Below, one piece after another: positions 34,044 to 43,671 of a stretch of 64,000 nucleotides of DNA. This stretch comes from Anaerolineales bacterium. GTDB lineage: Bacteria; Chloroflexota; Anaerolineae; 4572-78; J111. The notes under the pieces were generated by a model. The model did not search any database and had not been told where the DNA came from. It was given only the letters and a program-made list of their open reading frames with translations. Each line of letters starts with the position of its first letter. Within the stretch, counting starts at the first letter, position 1. Location: contig JACKAU010000005.1 of NCBI GenBank assembly GCA_020634855.1, positions 124,001-188,000 on the forward strand. Direction: 5' to 3'. A program made the position numbers and the translations under genes.

Positions 34044-36512
34044 ATGAGTAGCAACCGCAACTTATTGATCATTGTTGGGCTGCTGGCCGTGGTAGCGCTG
34101 GTTTTGGCCGGCGTTATTGGCTTTTTCTTGTTTTTCAGCAGCCCGGCGCCCACGCCTCCGCCGGTAGAAGCCGATAATTCTTGGGAACAAATTCAAAGCG
34201 CGGGGAAAATCGTCGTGGGAACGTCGGCCGATTATCCGCCCTTTACGTCGTTTACGGATGATTTTCAGCTCGAGGGTTTTGACATCGCGTTAATGAATGA
34301 GATCGCTCAGCGATTAGGGGTGCAGCCGGAATTCCAAAACTTCGCCTTCGACGGCTTGGGGAACGCCCTGCTACTCGACCAAATCGATGTGGCGATTGCC
34401 GCCATATCGGTCACACCGGACCGGGCGGCTTTGCTCGGTTTCTCTAATATTTACCTGGTCACCGAAGATGCCTTTCTAACCACAGACCAAGCCGGTTTGT
34501 CAATTAGCCAGGCCCAAGACCTGGCCGGCCGCCGGGTTGGCGTACAGGCCGGCTCGGTTCAAGAGCAATGGGCGCAAACTCATCTACTCGATACCGGCAT
34601 TATTCCCGTTAGCAATTTATTGATCTACCAGGAGGCCAACGCCGCTGTGGCCGACTTACAAGCCGGCCGGCTCGATGTAGTCATCCTGGATTTACCGCCG
34701 GCCGAAGTGGCGGTCCAGGCAGGTGGTCTGGTCATCGCCGGACGAGGGCTTAACACCCAGTCTCTGGCCATCGCGCTGCCTAAAGGGGCTGTTTCACTGA
34801 AGGCCGAAATCGACCGCGTGTTGGGCGAACTGCAAAGTGAAGGCAGAGTAGCCGCGTTGGCCCAGCAATATCTCGATCTGGAACCGGGCGAGATTTCCCC
34901 CACCCCCACCGCCACGGCTGACGCGGGCGGGTCGGTTCCCACGCCCACCCCAGTGCCCTGCCTCGACGGATTGGGCTTTGTTGAACATCTGAATTTTGAC
35001 GATCAGGGGATGAGCGCGCCGCCGGACATGCAGCCGGGCCAGCCGTTTACCAAAGGCTGGCGAGTTCGCAACAACGGCACCTGCACCTGGACCACCGACT
35101 ATCAACTGGTGTTTGCTCAGGGCAATACCCCGGCGGCCCGCATGGGCGGCGAACCGGTAGCGGTCACTCGCGACGTAGCGCCGGGCGAGGTATATGAGAT
35201 CCAAGTCAACCTGATCGCGCCGCTGCAGCCGGGACTGTATCAAGGGTTCTGGCAAATGCTCAACAGCCAAGACGTCGCTTTTGGCGCACGGCTACCGGTT
35301 GGGATCAGAGTGCCGGGCGCGCCCACGGCAACCCCCGCCCCAACTCAAACCCCGTCGCCCGGTATCAACTTTACCGTTGACCGGACCAATATCAGACAGG
35401 GCGAATGTGTGGTCTTTTCCTGGCAAACCGAAAATGTGCGGGAAGTTTATTTTTATGCTCAAGGCCAAAACTGGCAGGATTATCCGGAGGCCGGCGTGGG
35501 CAGCCGCCGGGAGTGCCCCACGGTCAACACGACTTATGAACTGCGGGTGGTCAAACAGGACGGCTCAGTTGAAATCCGGCAAATTACCATCTTTGTCGAA
35601 CCGGTGGTGGGCGCACCGTTGATCCAGCGCTTTACCGTTGATCCGGAGCCACAGATTACGGTCGGCCAGTGTGTCACTATCCGCTGGAACGTTACCGGTG
35701 ACATTAATACCGTTAGACTTACCAGCAACAATTCATCGTTGTGGGACGGTGCGCCGGCTCAGGGCAGCCAGCAAGATTGCCCGCCCGGTCAGGGCACGAT
35801 TGAGTATGGGATAGAGGCCAATGGCCCAGGCGGCGCCAGCCGCCAACAGCGCACCATCAGAGTGGTGGGCGCGGCCACCGCTACCCCCGCACCCACCCCC
35901 GAACCGGATGCGCCGGTTATCTATGCCTTTGACGTATCGCCCAACCAAGTCGAGGTAGGCGGCTGCGTCAACATCTCATGGCGAACCGGCGGCGGGACGT
36001 CGCGAGTGCAAATTAGTCGCGACGGCAATGTGACGCTGGATAACGCCCCCATCGAGGGATCGGTGCAGGATTGTAATCTAACAGCCGCGGGCACGGTTAT
36101 CTTCCGGATCGATGCCGCTAACAGCGCCGGCCAAGCCATTTTTCAGGAAGATACCGTCAACGTGAGTGAGGCTCCGCCCAATAACCCGTTAGCCGGCACA
36201 GCGTGGATTTTGCAAGACGGCGTGCCCGGAACATCGGTCACCATCTCCTTTGGCGCGGATGGCACGGTCAATGGTTCGTCCGGTTGCAACAGCTACTCGG
36301 CGCAGTACCTGGTGACCGGCCAAAATCTGGCTATTACCGCGCCCGTTGGGACAAATGTATTTTGTGCTGAACCGGAGGGGATTATGGAGCAGGAGGCCCA
36401 GTTTCTGGCCGATCTGCCGACTGCCGGCAGCTATGAAATCAATCGTAATGGCGCGGAACTTAGTATTTTTGACACCGGCGGCACATTGATGATGACCTTC
36501 AGCCGGATGTAG
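34044..36512 (+). CDS. Solute-binding protein (family 3) fused to NBR1-like, Ig-like and META domains
   Basis: The 822-residue protein has one N-terminal membrane helix (about 8-31) and a Pro-rich linker. A family 3 substrate-binding domain (about 50-285) starts GKIVVGTSADYPPF and has the pattern GFDIALMNEIAQRLG, typical of amino-acid receptors. An NBR1-like beta-sandwich (about 305-425, KGWRVRNNGTCTWTTDYQL), three Ig-like repeats (about 440-715, each with Cys pairs) on Thr/Pro linkers and a C-terminal META/HslJ domain (about 720-822) follow. No ABC permease gene is near. It is more likely a membrane-anchored receptor or adhesion-like protein than a transport subunit. It abuts the ion-channel gene. 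Confidence 0.83.
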   Translation: MSSNRNLLIIVGLLAVVALVLAGVIGFFLFFSSPAPTPPPVEADNSWEQIQSAGKIVVGTSADYPPFTSFTDDFQLEGFDIALMNEIAQRLGVQPEFQNFAFDGLGNALLLDQIDVAIAAISVTPDRAALLGFSNIYLVTEDAFLTTDQAGLSISQAQDLAGRRVGVQAGSVQEQWAQTHLLDTGIIPVSNLLIYQEANAAVADLQAGRLDVVILDLPPAEVAVQAGGLVIAGRGLNTQSLAIALPKGAVSLKAEIDRVLGELQSEGRVAALAQQYLDLEPGEISPTPTATADAGGSVPTPTPVPCLDGLGFVEHLNFDDQGMSAPPDMQPGQPFTKGWRVRNNGTCTWTTDYQLVFAQGNTPAARMGGEPVAVTRDVAPGEVYEIQVNLIAPLQPGLYQGFWQMLNSQDVAFGARLPVGIRVPGAPTATPAPTQTPSPGINFTVDRTNIRQGECVVFSWQTENVREVYFYAQGQNWQDYPEAGVGSRRECPTVNTTYELRVVKQDGSVEIRQITIFVEPVVGAPLIQRFTVDPEPQITVGQCVTIRWNVTGDINTVRLTSNNSSLWDGAPAQGSQQDCPPGQGTIEYGIEANGPGGASRQQRTIRVVGAATATPAPTPEPDAPVIYAFDVSPNQVEVGGCVNISWRTGGGTSRVQISRDGNVTLDNAPIEGSVQDCNLTAAGTVIFRIDAANSAGQAIFQEDTVNVSEAPPNNPLAGTAWILQDGVPGTSVTISFGADGTVNGSSGCNSYSAQYLVTGQNLAITAPVGTNVFCAEPEGIMEQEAQFLADLPTAGSYEINRNGAELSIFDTGGTLMMTFSRM

Positions 36513-36983
36513 GTGAGACTCGTCAAAATGGAGTTGTATGTACCAACCCTGACCGCTTTCATTTTGGTGATAGTGGCGACCGCAATTCATCTTACGATGT
36601 TTAGAGCCATGCTGTTCTACGCGCGCCGAATAACTAACTTTTCAGCTACCCATGTGGCTTTCGCGATTATCATTGCGCTGGTGGCTCATCTGATCGAGAT
36701 TTCGGCATTTGCGGTCGGGATAGCCTGGTTATCGGCCAGCGGCAACTATGGCTATCTCGACAATGGACCGACGCCGCCCACTGCCTCTGATTACTTTTAT
36801 TACTCTGCCGTCACCTACACCACGGTGGGGTTTGGTGATATTACACCGGTCGGCCAACTACGATTTGTATCCGCCATAGAGGCCTTGACCGGTCTGGTTC
36901 TAAGTGCGTGGACGGCGTCAGTCATCTTCTTGGGGGGTCAGAAGGTGGGGCAGCAGTTTCTTCAGCAGCACAAGAGTGAGTAG
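36513..36983 (+). CDS. Small potassium-channel-like protein
   Basis: The 156-residue protein (GTG at 36513 directly after the upstream stop, or ATG at 36528) has three hydrophobic segments (about 9-30, 45-72 and 114-140). Between the second and third is a pore loop with the filter TTVGFGD (103-109), diagnostic of K+-selective channels of the ion_trans_2 type. No regulatory domain is attached. It is translationally coupled to the binding-protein fusion, which may sense the ligand that gates it; that link is inference. Confidence 0.85.
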   Translation: MRLVKMELYVPTLTAFILVIVATAIHLTMFRAMLFYARRITNFSATHVAFAIIIALVAHLIEISAFAVGIAWLSASGNYGYLDNGPTPPTASDYFYYSAVTYTTVGFGDITPVGQLRFVSAIEALTGLVLSAWTASVIFLGGQKVGQQFLQQHKSE

Positions 36984-36991
36984 GCAACAGC

Positions 36992-37038
36992 GTCATCCCA
37001 GGTTCGAACCGGCTCAAGCCGTTTCGGTCTGGGGTGAC
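36992..37038. repeat. Hairpin after the channel gene
   Basis: GTCATCCCAG pairs with CTGGGGTGAC with one mismatch across 27 bases. It may end the channel transcript, although there is no T-run. Confidence 0.4.
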
Positions 37039-37082
37039 TGATCGTAGTAGTAAAAATAATAGTTAATGAAAGGATTAAGATC

Positions 37083-37568
37083 TTGACAACTTTAACTGTA
37101 CTTAAATTCAATTCAGAGGGTGGGGCCGACAATGCGTTGAGCATTATCCAAGGCTTGGCCAAGCAGCAGCTCATCAATCTCCATGATGCCGCTATCGTCA
37201 CCTGGCCAACGGGCAAAAAGAAACCCAAGACTAAAGAGCTTCACAATCTAGCCGGGATAGGCGCGCTAGGCGGCGCCTTTTGGGGTATGTTATTTGGCCT
37301 GATCTTCTTCGTCCCGTTCTTTGGCGCGGCGCTTGGCGCGGCCGTGGGGGCGCTAACCGGCGCGATGAGTGACGTCGGCATTGACGACGATTTTATCAAA
37401 TCGGTGCGTGAGCAGGTCACCGAGGGGACGTCGGCGCTGTTTTTGATGACCAGCAATGCCGTCATCGATAAGGTCAAAGAACCGCTCAAGCAGCTTGACT
37501 TCGAACTGATTGCTTCGAATCTGTCTAAAGCCGAAGAGGATAAGTTGAAAGAGATTTTTGCCGAATAA
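37083..37568 (+). CDS. DUF1269 membrane protein
   Basis: The 161-residue protein starts at TTG 37083, after AAAGGATTAAG. The front (LTVLKFNSEGGADNALSIIQ, then the AAIVTWPTGK strand) and the Gly/Ala-rich hairpin of membrane helices (about 60-97, GALGGAFWGMLFGLIFFVPF) are the DUF1269 pattern, followed by an amphipathic helix and SALFLMTSNAV. The family is widespread and uncharacterised; similar proteins are stress-induced in some bacteria. It precedes the tandem-repeat array and a DUF389 gene. Confidence 0.87.
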   Translation: MTTLTVLKFNSEGGADNALSIIQGLAKQQLINLHDAAIVTWPTGKKKPKTKELHNLAGIGALGGAFWGMLFGLIFFVPFFGAALGAAVGALTGAMSDVGIDDDFIKSVREQVTEGTSALFLMTSNAVIDKVKEPLKQLDFELIASNLSKAEEDKLKEIFAE

Positions 37569-37634
37569 TCTCCGTCGAAATCTATTTTGTGAGGCGCGGG
37601 CCGGATTGGGCCAACCGGTGAGTTGATTTTGTCG

Positions 37635-38016
37635 AGGGTGAGGCGGAATAGGTGAGCCAAACGTCGGAATAGGTGAGTCATTCCAACGGATATATAAGAC
37701 AACTGAATGACTTTATAAAACAATCCAACGGAGATGTGAGTCGTTCCAACGGCTTTGTAAGACAACCCAACGGCTTTATAAGAGTTCAAACGGTAGTGTA
37801 AGACAACCCAACGGAGATGTGAGTCGTTCCAACGGCTTTGTAAGACAACGCAATGGCTTTATAAGAGTTCAAACGGTAGTATAAGACAACCCAACGGAGA
37901 TGTGAGTCATTCCAACGGCTTTGTAAGACAACTCAACGAATAGGTGAGTCCGGAAAAGGAATATGTGAGTCTGAAAAAGGATTAGGTGAGTGTCTGAATG
38001 GATTATGTGAGTCAGG
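37635..38016. repeat. 21-bp tandem array with an 83-bp higher-order unit
   Basis: About 17 units of about 21 bp (consensus CCAACGGnnnTGTAAGACAAC) run through this gap. Four successive units of 21, 21, 20 and 21 bp form an 83-bp block that starts at 37725, 37808 and 37891 (last copy partial). The 20-bp units break any reading frame, so the minus-strand heptapeptide ORFs here are not a single coding repeat. Decay towards the ends is clear. Confidence 0.85.
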
Positions 38017-38232
38017 CGGAAGATGATGACGGTCGTCCGTGGGATTAACACAGCCGGTGAAGAGGTGGGGCTGCGCGTGAGGTAGATTAGGGCAGTTATG
38101 CCGATACAGCCAGTCTCAGGATGAGCGAATCGGATAGGTTTCGCTCAAAAATTAGTACTACATCAATAAAAGAAACAGCCAACAACAACTAACCATCAAA
38201 CAAACCAATAAATAATAATTGAGGGTACCATT

Positions 38233-39273
38233 GTGAGCATTTTTTCAGACATAATCCGTGAAAATGTGTTCAGGCCGGCCGACGTGCCGGGTTTCGAAGG
38301 TAGGCTTTTTTTTGAAGGGGCGGCTCGGCGGCAGTACCTGGAGCGATTTACGGTCTTGCTGCTCCTAGCGACGATCATTGCCTCTTACGGCATCATTGGC
38401 GACTCGACGGCGACAGTGATCGGGGCCATGATCATCGCGCCCTTGATGACGCCGATTATGGCCACGGCCGCGGCTCTGGTAATGGGGCAAATGAGGCGGG
38501 CCATCCGGGCCAGTATCATTGTAGCGTCGGGAGTGGCCGGGGTTATCTTTGTGGGCTGGCTCATCGGCACAGTCCAGTTTTCCGTTGGTACTTTTTTTGA
38601 TTTCGAGAGCAATTCGCAGATAACCGCCCGCATCGCGCCCCGGTTAATCGATCTGTTGGCGGCTTTGGCTTCCGGAGCGGCCGGCGCCTTTGCGATGAGC
38701 CGGGATGATATTGCCGACTCGCTGCCGGGTGTGGCCATTTCGATATCGTTGGTCCCGCCGCTGTGTGTGGTGGGTATTTCCCTATCGGCGGGTGAGTGGG
38801 ATGCGGCCATGGGGGCGCTGCTGTTGTTCCTAACCAACTATCTTTCAATTCTACTGGCCGGAGGCGGCGTCCTGGCATTTCTGGGATTAAGTCGGGCCGC
38901 CACCGTTGAGATCCAGGGACCGGCCAGACGTAACGCCTTTATGGCCATCGCCATTGGGACCTTGCTGGTCGCTATCCCGCTGGCGGCTACCGGCTATAAA
39001 GTTGCCCAAGACTCGCTGGCCCAACTCCAAGTTAAAAACGTTACCCAAAATTGGATTGGCGGCACGGAGTTTAACCTGAGAGGGCTGCAGGTCAACGGCA
39101 GTAACGTCGAATTGCTCATCACCGGCCCTGAAGAACCGCCTGATTTTTCCGATTTGATAAAAAACCTGGAAGGATTTTTTGACCAACCTGTTGAAATAAA
39201 TGTAGAACTCGTCAGGTCTGAAGAGTTGCACTATACAGAGACAGAGACTAAAGCGGCAGCATTATCGAAGTGA
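38233..39273 (+). CDS. DUF389 (TIGR00341-type) membrane protein
   Basis: The 346-residue protein starts at GTG 38233, after GAGGG. It has about six membrane helices in two groups (about 42-125 and 135-270). The signature ATIIASYGIIGDSTATVIGAMIIAPLM and a later AISISLVPPLCVVG are hallmark sequences of DUF389. A soluble C-terminal tail (about 275-346) follows. Its function is unknown; some relatives were linked to stress or transport. It is followed by a GlpK-like gene with no obvious link. Confidence 0.88.
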   Translation: MSIFSDIIRENVFRPADVPGFEGRLFFEGAARRQYLERFTVLLLLATIIASYGIIGDSTATVIGAMIIAPLMTPIMATAAALVMGQMRRAIRASIIVASGVAGVIFVGWLIGTVQFSVGTFFDFESNSQITARIAPRLIDLLAALASGAAGAFAMSRDDIADSLPGVAISISLVPPLCVVGISLSAGEWDAAMGALLLFLTNYLSILLAGGGVLAFLGLSRAATVEIQGPARRNAFMAIAIGTLLVAIPLAATGYKVAQDSLAQLQVKNVTQNWIGGTEFNLRGLQVNGSNVELLITGPEEPPDFSDLIKNLEGFFDQPVEINVELVRSEELHYTETETKAAALSK

Positions 39274-39348
39274 TCAGGCGTGGTTTTGGTCTAAAACGAA
39301 AAGTTGCGATATTATATTAATATCCCACGAAAGACAGAGCCTACAGAG

Positions 39349-40923
39349 ATGTCTAACTTTATCGTCGCTTTAGATCAAAGCACCCGCCATACCAAATGCG
39401 TCGTCTTTAATCGTCTCGGCCATATTGTCAGCCAGTACGTTTTGAAGCACCGCCAAGTGTATCCTGAAGTGGGCTGGCTGGAGCATTATCCTTTAGAGAT
39501 CTGGGCTAACACCCAGGTGGCCATTACCAGTGCAATGGATAAAGCCGGTATTACGGCCGGCGATGTGGCGGCCATTGGCATTGCCAACCAGCGCGAAACC
39601 ACTATGGTTTGGAATCGACGCACCGGGAAGCCTTACTACAATGCCATTGTCTGGCGCGACTCGCGTACAGTGGACATCTGCTACCAGCTAGCTAAAGAGG
39701 GTGGGCAAGACCGCTTCCGTTCAAAGGTCGGCTTGCCCATTACCACCTACTTCTCCGCTCCCAAGCTGAAATGGCTGCTAGACCACGTTGCGGGCTTACG
39801 AACCGACGCCGAACGCGGCGAAGCGATCTTTGGTACCATGGACTCCTGGCTGGTCTGGAATCTCACCGGCGGGGTCAACGGCGGCGTCCATGTCACCGAT
39901 GTCACCAACGCCTCCCGGACGATGCTAATGAATTTAGCCACCACCAGTTGGGATGACACCATGTGTGAGATCATGGGCATCCCCAGAGCGATGCTGCCTC
40001 AGATCCGCCCGTCCAGCGACCCCGACGTCTACGGTCACACCCAACCCGATGGCCCGGTGGGCGGCAGCGTGCCGATTTGTGGGATTTTAGGCTCGCAGCA
40101 AGCGGCAGCGGTGGGGCATGTCTGTCTCCATCCCGGCGAAGTTAAAAATAGTTATGACGGCGCATCATTTGTAATCATGAACACCGGCCACAAGATTATC
40201 CATTCGCACCACGGCTTGTTGACCACGGTGTGTTACAAGTTCGGCCACCACCCGCCGGTCTACGCACTGGAAGGGGCGATTGCCTTTACGGGGATGGTGG
40301 TCGAATGGCTACAAGAAAATCTGGGAATAATCGAAGATTTTTCTGATGTTGAAGCCCTGGCTCATTCGGTTGCAGACAACGGCGGCATCTATTTTGTACC
40401 GGCTTTTAAAGGCTTGTTTGCCCCCTATTGGCGCAGCGACGCCCGAGGCGCGATTGTGGGCCTGACCCATTCGACCAATCGCGGCCATCTGGCCCGAGCC
40501 GCTCTGGAAGCCATTGCCTACCAAACTCACAGTATTTTGGGCGCTATGGAAGCCGATTTGGGCGCGGAAGCGCTAACCCTAAAAGTTGACGGCGAGATGA
40601 CGACCAACAATCTCCTCATGCAATTTCAGGCTGACCTGTTAGGCATCCCCGTTGTCCGCCCCAAAGAAAATGAAACCACCGCCTTGGGCGCGGCCTACGC
40701 CGCCGGCTTAGCCATCGGCTTTTGGCGCGACCTGGCCGAAATACAGCAGCAGTGGTCCATCGACAAGGTTTGGAAGCCCGGCATGAGCCGTGAAACGCGA
40801 GCTCGCCTATACAAAAACTGGCAAAAGGCAGTGGAACGCACGTTTTACTGGAACGAGCCGGCTCGATTTGGTCAAATTCGGATGCAGGCCAATTATTTTA
40901 ATGAGACGCTGCCGATTTCTTGA
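39349..40923 (+). CDS. GlpK-like FGGY kinase family protein, altered active site
   Basis: From ATG 39349 the protein has 524 residues, the length of glycerol kinase, and the best match is GlpK: ANQRETTMVWNRRTGKPYYN (with Arg82 and Glu83), VWRDSRT and YFSAPKLKWLL (Tyr134). Three active-site motifs deviate. The phosphate-1 motif reads DQSTRHTK instead of DQGTTSSR. The catalytic-base motif reads GSQQAA instead of GDQQAA, so Ser249 replaces the Asp. The nucleotide motif reads YDGASF instead of YGTGCF. The binding residues for glycerol seem kept, yet phosphoryl transfer by the usual route is doubtful. It may be a divergent or inactive kinase, or a binding or regulatory protein. A TTG at 39304 is an alternative start. 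Confidence 0.78.
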   Translation: MSNFIVALDQSTRHTKCVVFNRLGHIVSQYVLKHRQVYPEVGWLEHYPLEIWANTQVAITSAMDKAGITAGDVAAIGIANQRETTMVWNRRTGKPYYNAIVWRDSRTVDICYQLAKEGGQDRFRSKVGLPITTYFSAPKLKWLLDHVAGLRTDAERGEAIFGTMDSWLVWNLTGGVNGGVHVTDVTNASRTMLMNLATTSWDDTMCEIMGIPRAMLPQIRPSSDPDVYGHTQPDGPVGGSVPICGILGSQQAAAVGHVCLHPGEVKNSYDGASFVIMNTGHKIIHSHHGLLTTVCYKFGHHPPVYALEGAIAFTGMVVEWLQENLGIIEDFSDVEALAHSVADNGGIYFVPAFKGLFAPYWRSDARGAIVGLTHSTNRGHLARAALEAIAYQTHSILGAMEADLGAEALTLKVDGEMTTNNLLMQFQADLLGIPVVRPKENETTALGAAYAAGLAIGFWRDLAEIQQQWSIDKVWKPGMSRETRARLYKNWQKAVERTFYWNEPARFGQIRMQANYFNETLPIS

Positions 40924-40945
40924 GGAGACTGTTTTTGTCAGTAGT

Positions 40946-41437
40946 TTACTCAATCACACTCACCGACCACCCCACCGGCCGGCCGTTTTCATACGGCATC
41001 ACCCCATGAAACTGGCGCGAGTCGTCGCTAAAGACCAACGGCAAGAAGTAGCGATCTCCTTCCCACAACGGTAAATCCAAAACTTGATCAATCGGCACCC
41101 ACGCCAGCGTCCCCTCCGGATTTTCGGCATAAGGCACACCACTGTAACGGGTGATCTTGAAAATAAAGCCAAACCAATCTTCGCCATGCTTGCCGAAGCC
41201 GGGCCAGCTAATGGTGCCGCTCAATTCAACCGCCTCGCACTCGAGGCCCGCTTCCTCGCGGATTTCGCGCTTCATGCCGGCCACAATATCTTCGTCCGGC
41301 TCCAATTTTCCACCCAAACCGTTGTATTTGCCTAAGTGATGATCATCAGCCCGCGTGTTGCGGTGGATCAACAACGTTTCTGTCCCGTCGGGAGATATAA
41401 CATAGCCAAGAGTCGCTAGAATAGGCGTATAGGGCAT
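40946..41437 (-). CDS. NUDIX hydrolase, MutT-like
   Basis: The ATG at 41437, behind AAGGAG, gives 163 residues. The NUDIX box is complete: GGKLEPDEDIVAGMKREIRE followed by EAGL, with the Glu residues for Mg2+. GKYNGLGGKLE and GFGKHGEDWFGFIF match 8-oxo-dGTP diphosphatase-like members. It should hydrolyse nucleoside diphosphate compounds, probably cleaning oxidised nucleotides. It lies convergent to the GlpK-like gene and is divergent from the M4 protease gene. Confidence 0.9.
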   Translation of the reverse strand: MPYTPILATLGYVISPDGTETLLIHRNTRADDHHLGKYNGLGGKLEPDEDIVAGMKREIREEAGLECEAVELSGTISWPGFGKHGEDWFGFIFKITRYSGVPYAENPEGTLAWVPIDQVLDLPLWEGDRYFLPLVFSDDSRQFHGVMPYENGRPVGWSVSVIE

Positions 41438-41677
41438 ATTGGTCTCCTTACTTGAAAGTGACCGCATTGTACTTATAAAGCGGTGATAGAGAAAGTGGGG
41501 TGTAGGACTATTGGCTCTGTGTTATGTATGTAGCTTGACGGTAAGGTAGTCGATACTTACTGTAAGCCGTTTAGTAGAAACGATGTGAAAGCCATCTTTA
41601 TAACTGTTTTTCATCGCTGCTCAGAATTCCACAGTTACATTATTAAATTACGTACCATCCCGGAGATGAATCTAAAA

Positions 41678-43669
41678 ATGTTGTATCCCATACGCCAACG
41701 CCTTACGCTACCTCTTTCTTTGGCCAGCCTTCTTCTTTTTGTTCTTTTTTCTGTGGCCTATGCTGCCGATCCGCCCCCCGATAAATCGGCAGCGGTTCGC
41801 AACTTCGTCGATGACGCCGGGGCCGAGCCGGAGATCGACTGGGATGCCGAAACCGGGGTCCCGACCTTTATTACGGGAAAATTCCCCGCCGATTTATCAA
41901 TCCAGGGCCAAACCAACCGTGTAGACCAAGCCCATGATTTCTTCAATCGCTACGGCAATCTATTTCAGATGAAAAATCCGACCGCAGAACTGGCCTTGAT
42001 CAACGCCACGGACGCCGATGGTAGCCATCTCCGCTTTCAACAGATGTACAAAGGTATCCCGGTCTGGGGCGCTCAACTACTGGTTCATAGCCAAGATGGG
42101 CAATTGACGGCCATCAACGGCCATTATCAACCGGGCATCGACCTCAACCCGACGCCGGACCTGACCGCGGTCCAGGCCGAAACGATAGCCCGCACGCACT
42201 TGGGCGCAACGCAGGCCACCCTACTCGCCAACGTCGAGCTGGTGGTCATGACCTACCATACCGAACCGGCGGCGCTAACCTGGCTGGTTCAACTTGCCAC
42301 CAATGAACCGCTCGGCCGCTGGCTCTATTTTATAGACACGCATACCGGCGGTATAACCTACAACTTTAATAATTTGCCCCATGTTAGAAACCGACAAATT
42401 TATGATGCTAATGGGGCGTGCTCGACCTCTAGCTTGCCGGGTTCTCTGGTGGCTATCGAAGCAACCGGGGGTACTCTGCCGGCCGGTCCGGCCAAAGACG
42501 CCTTTGACTATTCCGGGGCCGCTTACGATTACTATTTGTCGCAGTTTGGCCGAGACAGCTATGACGGCAGCGGGGCGCCTATCATTACCAGCGTTAAGTT
42601 TGGTACGGCCGGCACATGTAATAGTTCAGCCTTCAATGCGTTTTGGAACGGCGCCCAAATGGTATTTGGCTCCGGCGGCGGCAGCTATAATCATTTTGCC
42701 AAGGCCGAAGATGTGGTGGTCCATGAATTTACGCACGCCGTAACCGAATATACTGCCGGGCTAATTTACCAATTTGAGCAGGGGGCGCTCAACGAGTCGA
42801 TGTCCGACATCTTCGGCGTTTTTGCCCAACAGCGCTCCACCGGCGATTTTAACGACTGGGAATTGGGGGAGGACTTGAATGTGGTCTTCCGCGACATGTC
42901 TGATCCAACGCTTTACGGCCAACCCGCTCACATGAGTAATTACAATGAATTGGGGTGGGTTGACGACAATGGCGGGGTTCATACCAACAGCGGTATTCCT
43001 AATAAAGCCGCATATTTGATGGTTACCGGTGGAACATCTGGCAAGATAACGGCCACAGCAATTGGCTTGTCGAAAATGGAACAGATATTTTACCGGGCGC
43101 TGACCAACTATCTCTCGCCGCTGTCCGGTTTCAACGATATCAAAAATTCTACCATCCAAGCCTGCCAGGATTTAATCGGTTCTTTTGGGATCACCTTCGC
43201 GGATTGTAACCAGGTTCAAAATGCCTGGGCAGCAGTCGGGCTGGGCAGCGCGGCCCTTACAGCAAGCACGAAAGTCTATCTGCCGGTACTCATCAACGGT
43301 ACCGGTGGCGCCACCGATGCCTTCATTTACGAACCCAACGATGATGTCAGCCAGGCCTACGGCCCGCTTTCATCCGGCGTCACCTATTGGGCTTACCTTC
43401 AAACAAATGGCGATGTCGATATCTACCACTTCACGACCTCCGGCGGCTTTATCGATATTTCGTTGAGCAGCTTACCGAGCGGCACGAATTACGATTTGGA
43501 GCTGTACAACAATGCCGGTCAGCTTGTCGGCGTGTCGTATAATAGCGGAACGACTGACGACAGTATTAGCGGCACGGCTCCGGCGGGTAAATATTACATC
43601 TATATCTCGCCGACCACGACTGCTTCGAGCACCACCGACTCATATCAACTGGCCGTGACTTATCCATAG
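41678..43669 (+). CDS. Secreted thermolysin-like (M4) metallopeptidase with PPC domain
   Basis: The ATG at 41678 follows GGAG with a 12-base gap (ATG 41666 is alternative). After a signal peptide (about 1-31, ending AYAA) comes an FTP/PepSY-like propeptide (about 60-205) that keeps the enzyme inactive. The catalytic domain has the zinc motif HEFTH (about 352-356), the third ligand in ALNESMSD and the active-site segment HTNSGIPNKAAYLM. A C-terminal PPC beta-sandwich (about 545-660) is typical of secreted peptidases. It is a broad-specificity endopeptidase. Its stop is two bases from that of the convergent emfourin-like gene. Confidence 0.93.
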   Translation: MLYPIRQRLTLPLSLASLLLFVLFSVAYAADPPPDKSAAVRNFVDDAGAEPEIDWDAETGVPTFITGKFPADLSIQGQTNRVDQAHDFFNRYGNLFQMKNPTAELALINATDADGSHLRFQQMYKGIPVWGAQLLVHSQDGQLTAINGHYQPGIDLNPTPDLTAVQAETIARTHLGATQATLLANVELVVMTYHTEPAALTWLVQLATNEPLGRWLYFIDTHTGGITYNFNNLPHVRNRQIYDANGACSTSSLPGSLVAIEATGGTLPAGPAKDAFDYSGAAYDYYLSQFGRDSYDGSGAPIITSVKFGTAGTCNSSAFNAFWNGAQMVFGSGGGSYNHFAKAEDVVVHEFTHAVTEYTAGLIYQFEQGALNESMSDIFGVFAQQRSTGDFNDWELGEDLNVVFRDMSDPTLYGQPAHMSNYNELGWVDDNGGVHTNSGIPNKAAYLMVTGGTSGKITATAIGLSKMEQIFYRALTNYLSPLSGFNDIKNSTIQACQDLIGSFGITFADCNQVQNAWAAVGLGSAALTASTKVYLPVLINGTGGATDAFIYEPNDDVSQAYGPLSSGVTYWAYLQTNGDVDIYHFTTSGGFIDISLSSLPSGTNYDLELYNNAGQLVGVSYNSGTTDDSISGTAPAGKYYIYISPTTTASSTTDSYQLAVTYP

Positions 43670-43671
43670 CG

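Noticed and set aside
36985..37045. Possible tRNA (GGTTCGAACC motif)
   Set aside because: No cloverleaf with an anticodon arm and acceptor stem can be drawn around it; a simple hairpin fits.
37635..38016. CRISPR array
   Set aside because: Units are contiguous without spacers.
37241..38051. Minus-strand heptapeptide-repeat ORFs
   Set aside because: The 20-bp units break the frame, and the ORFs are antisense to DUF1269 and the array.
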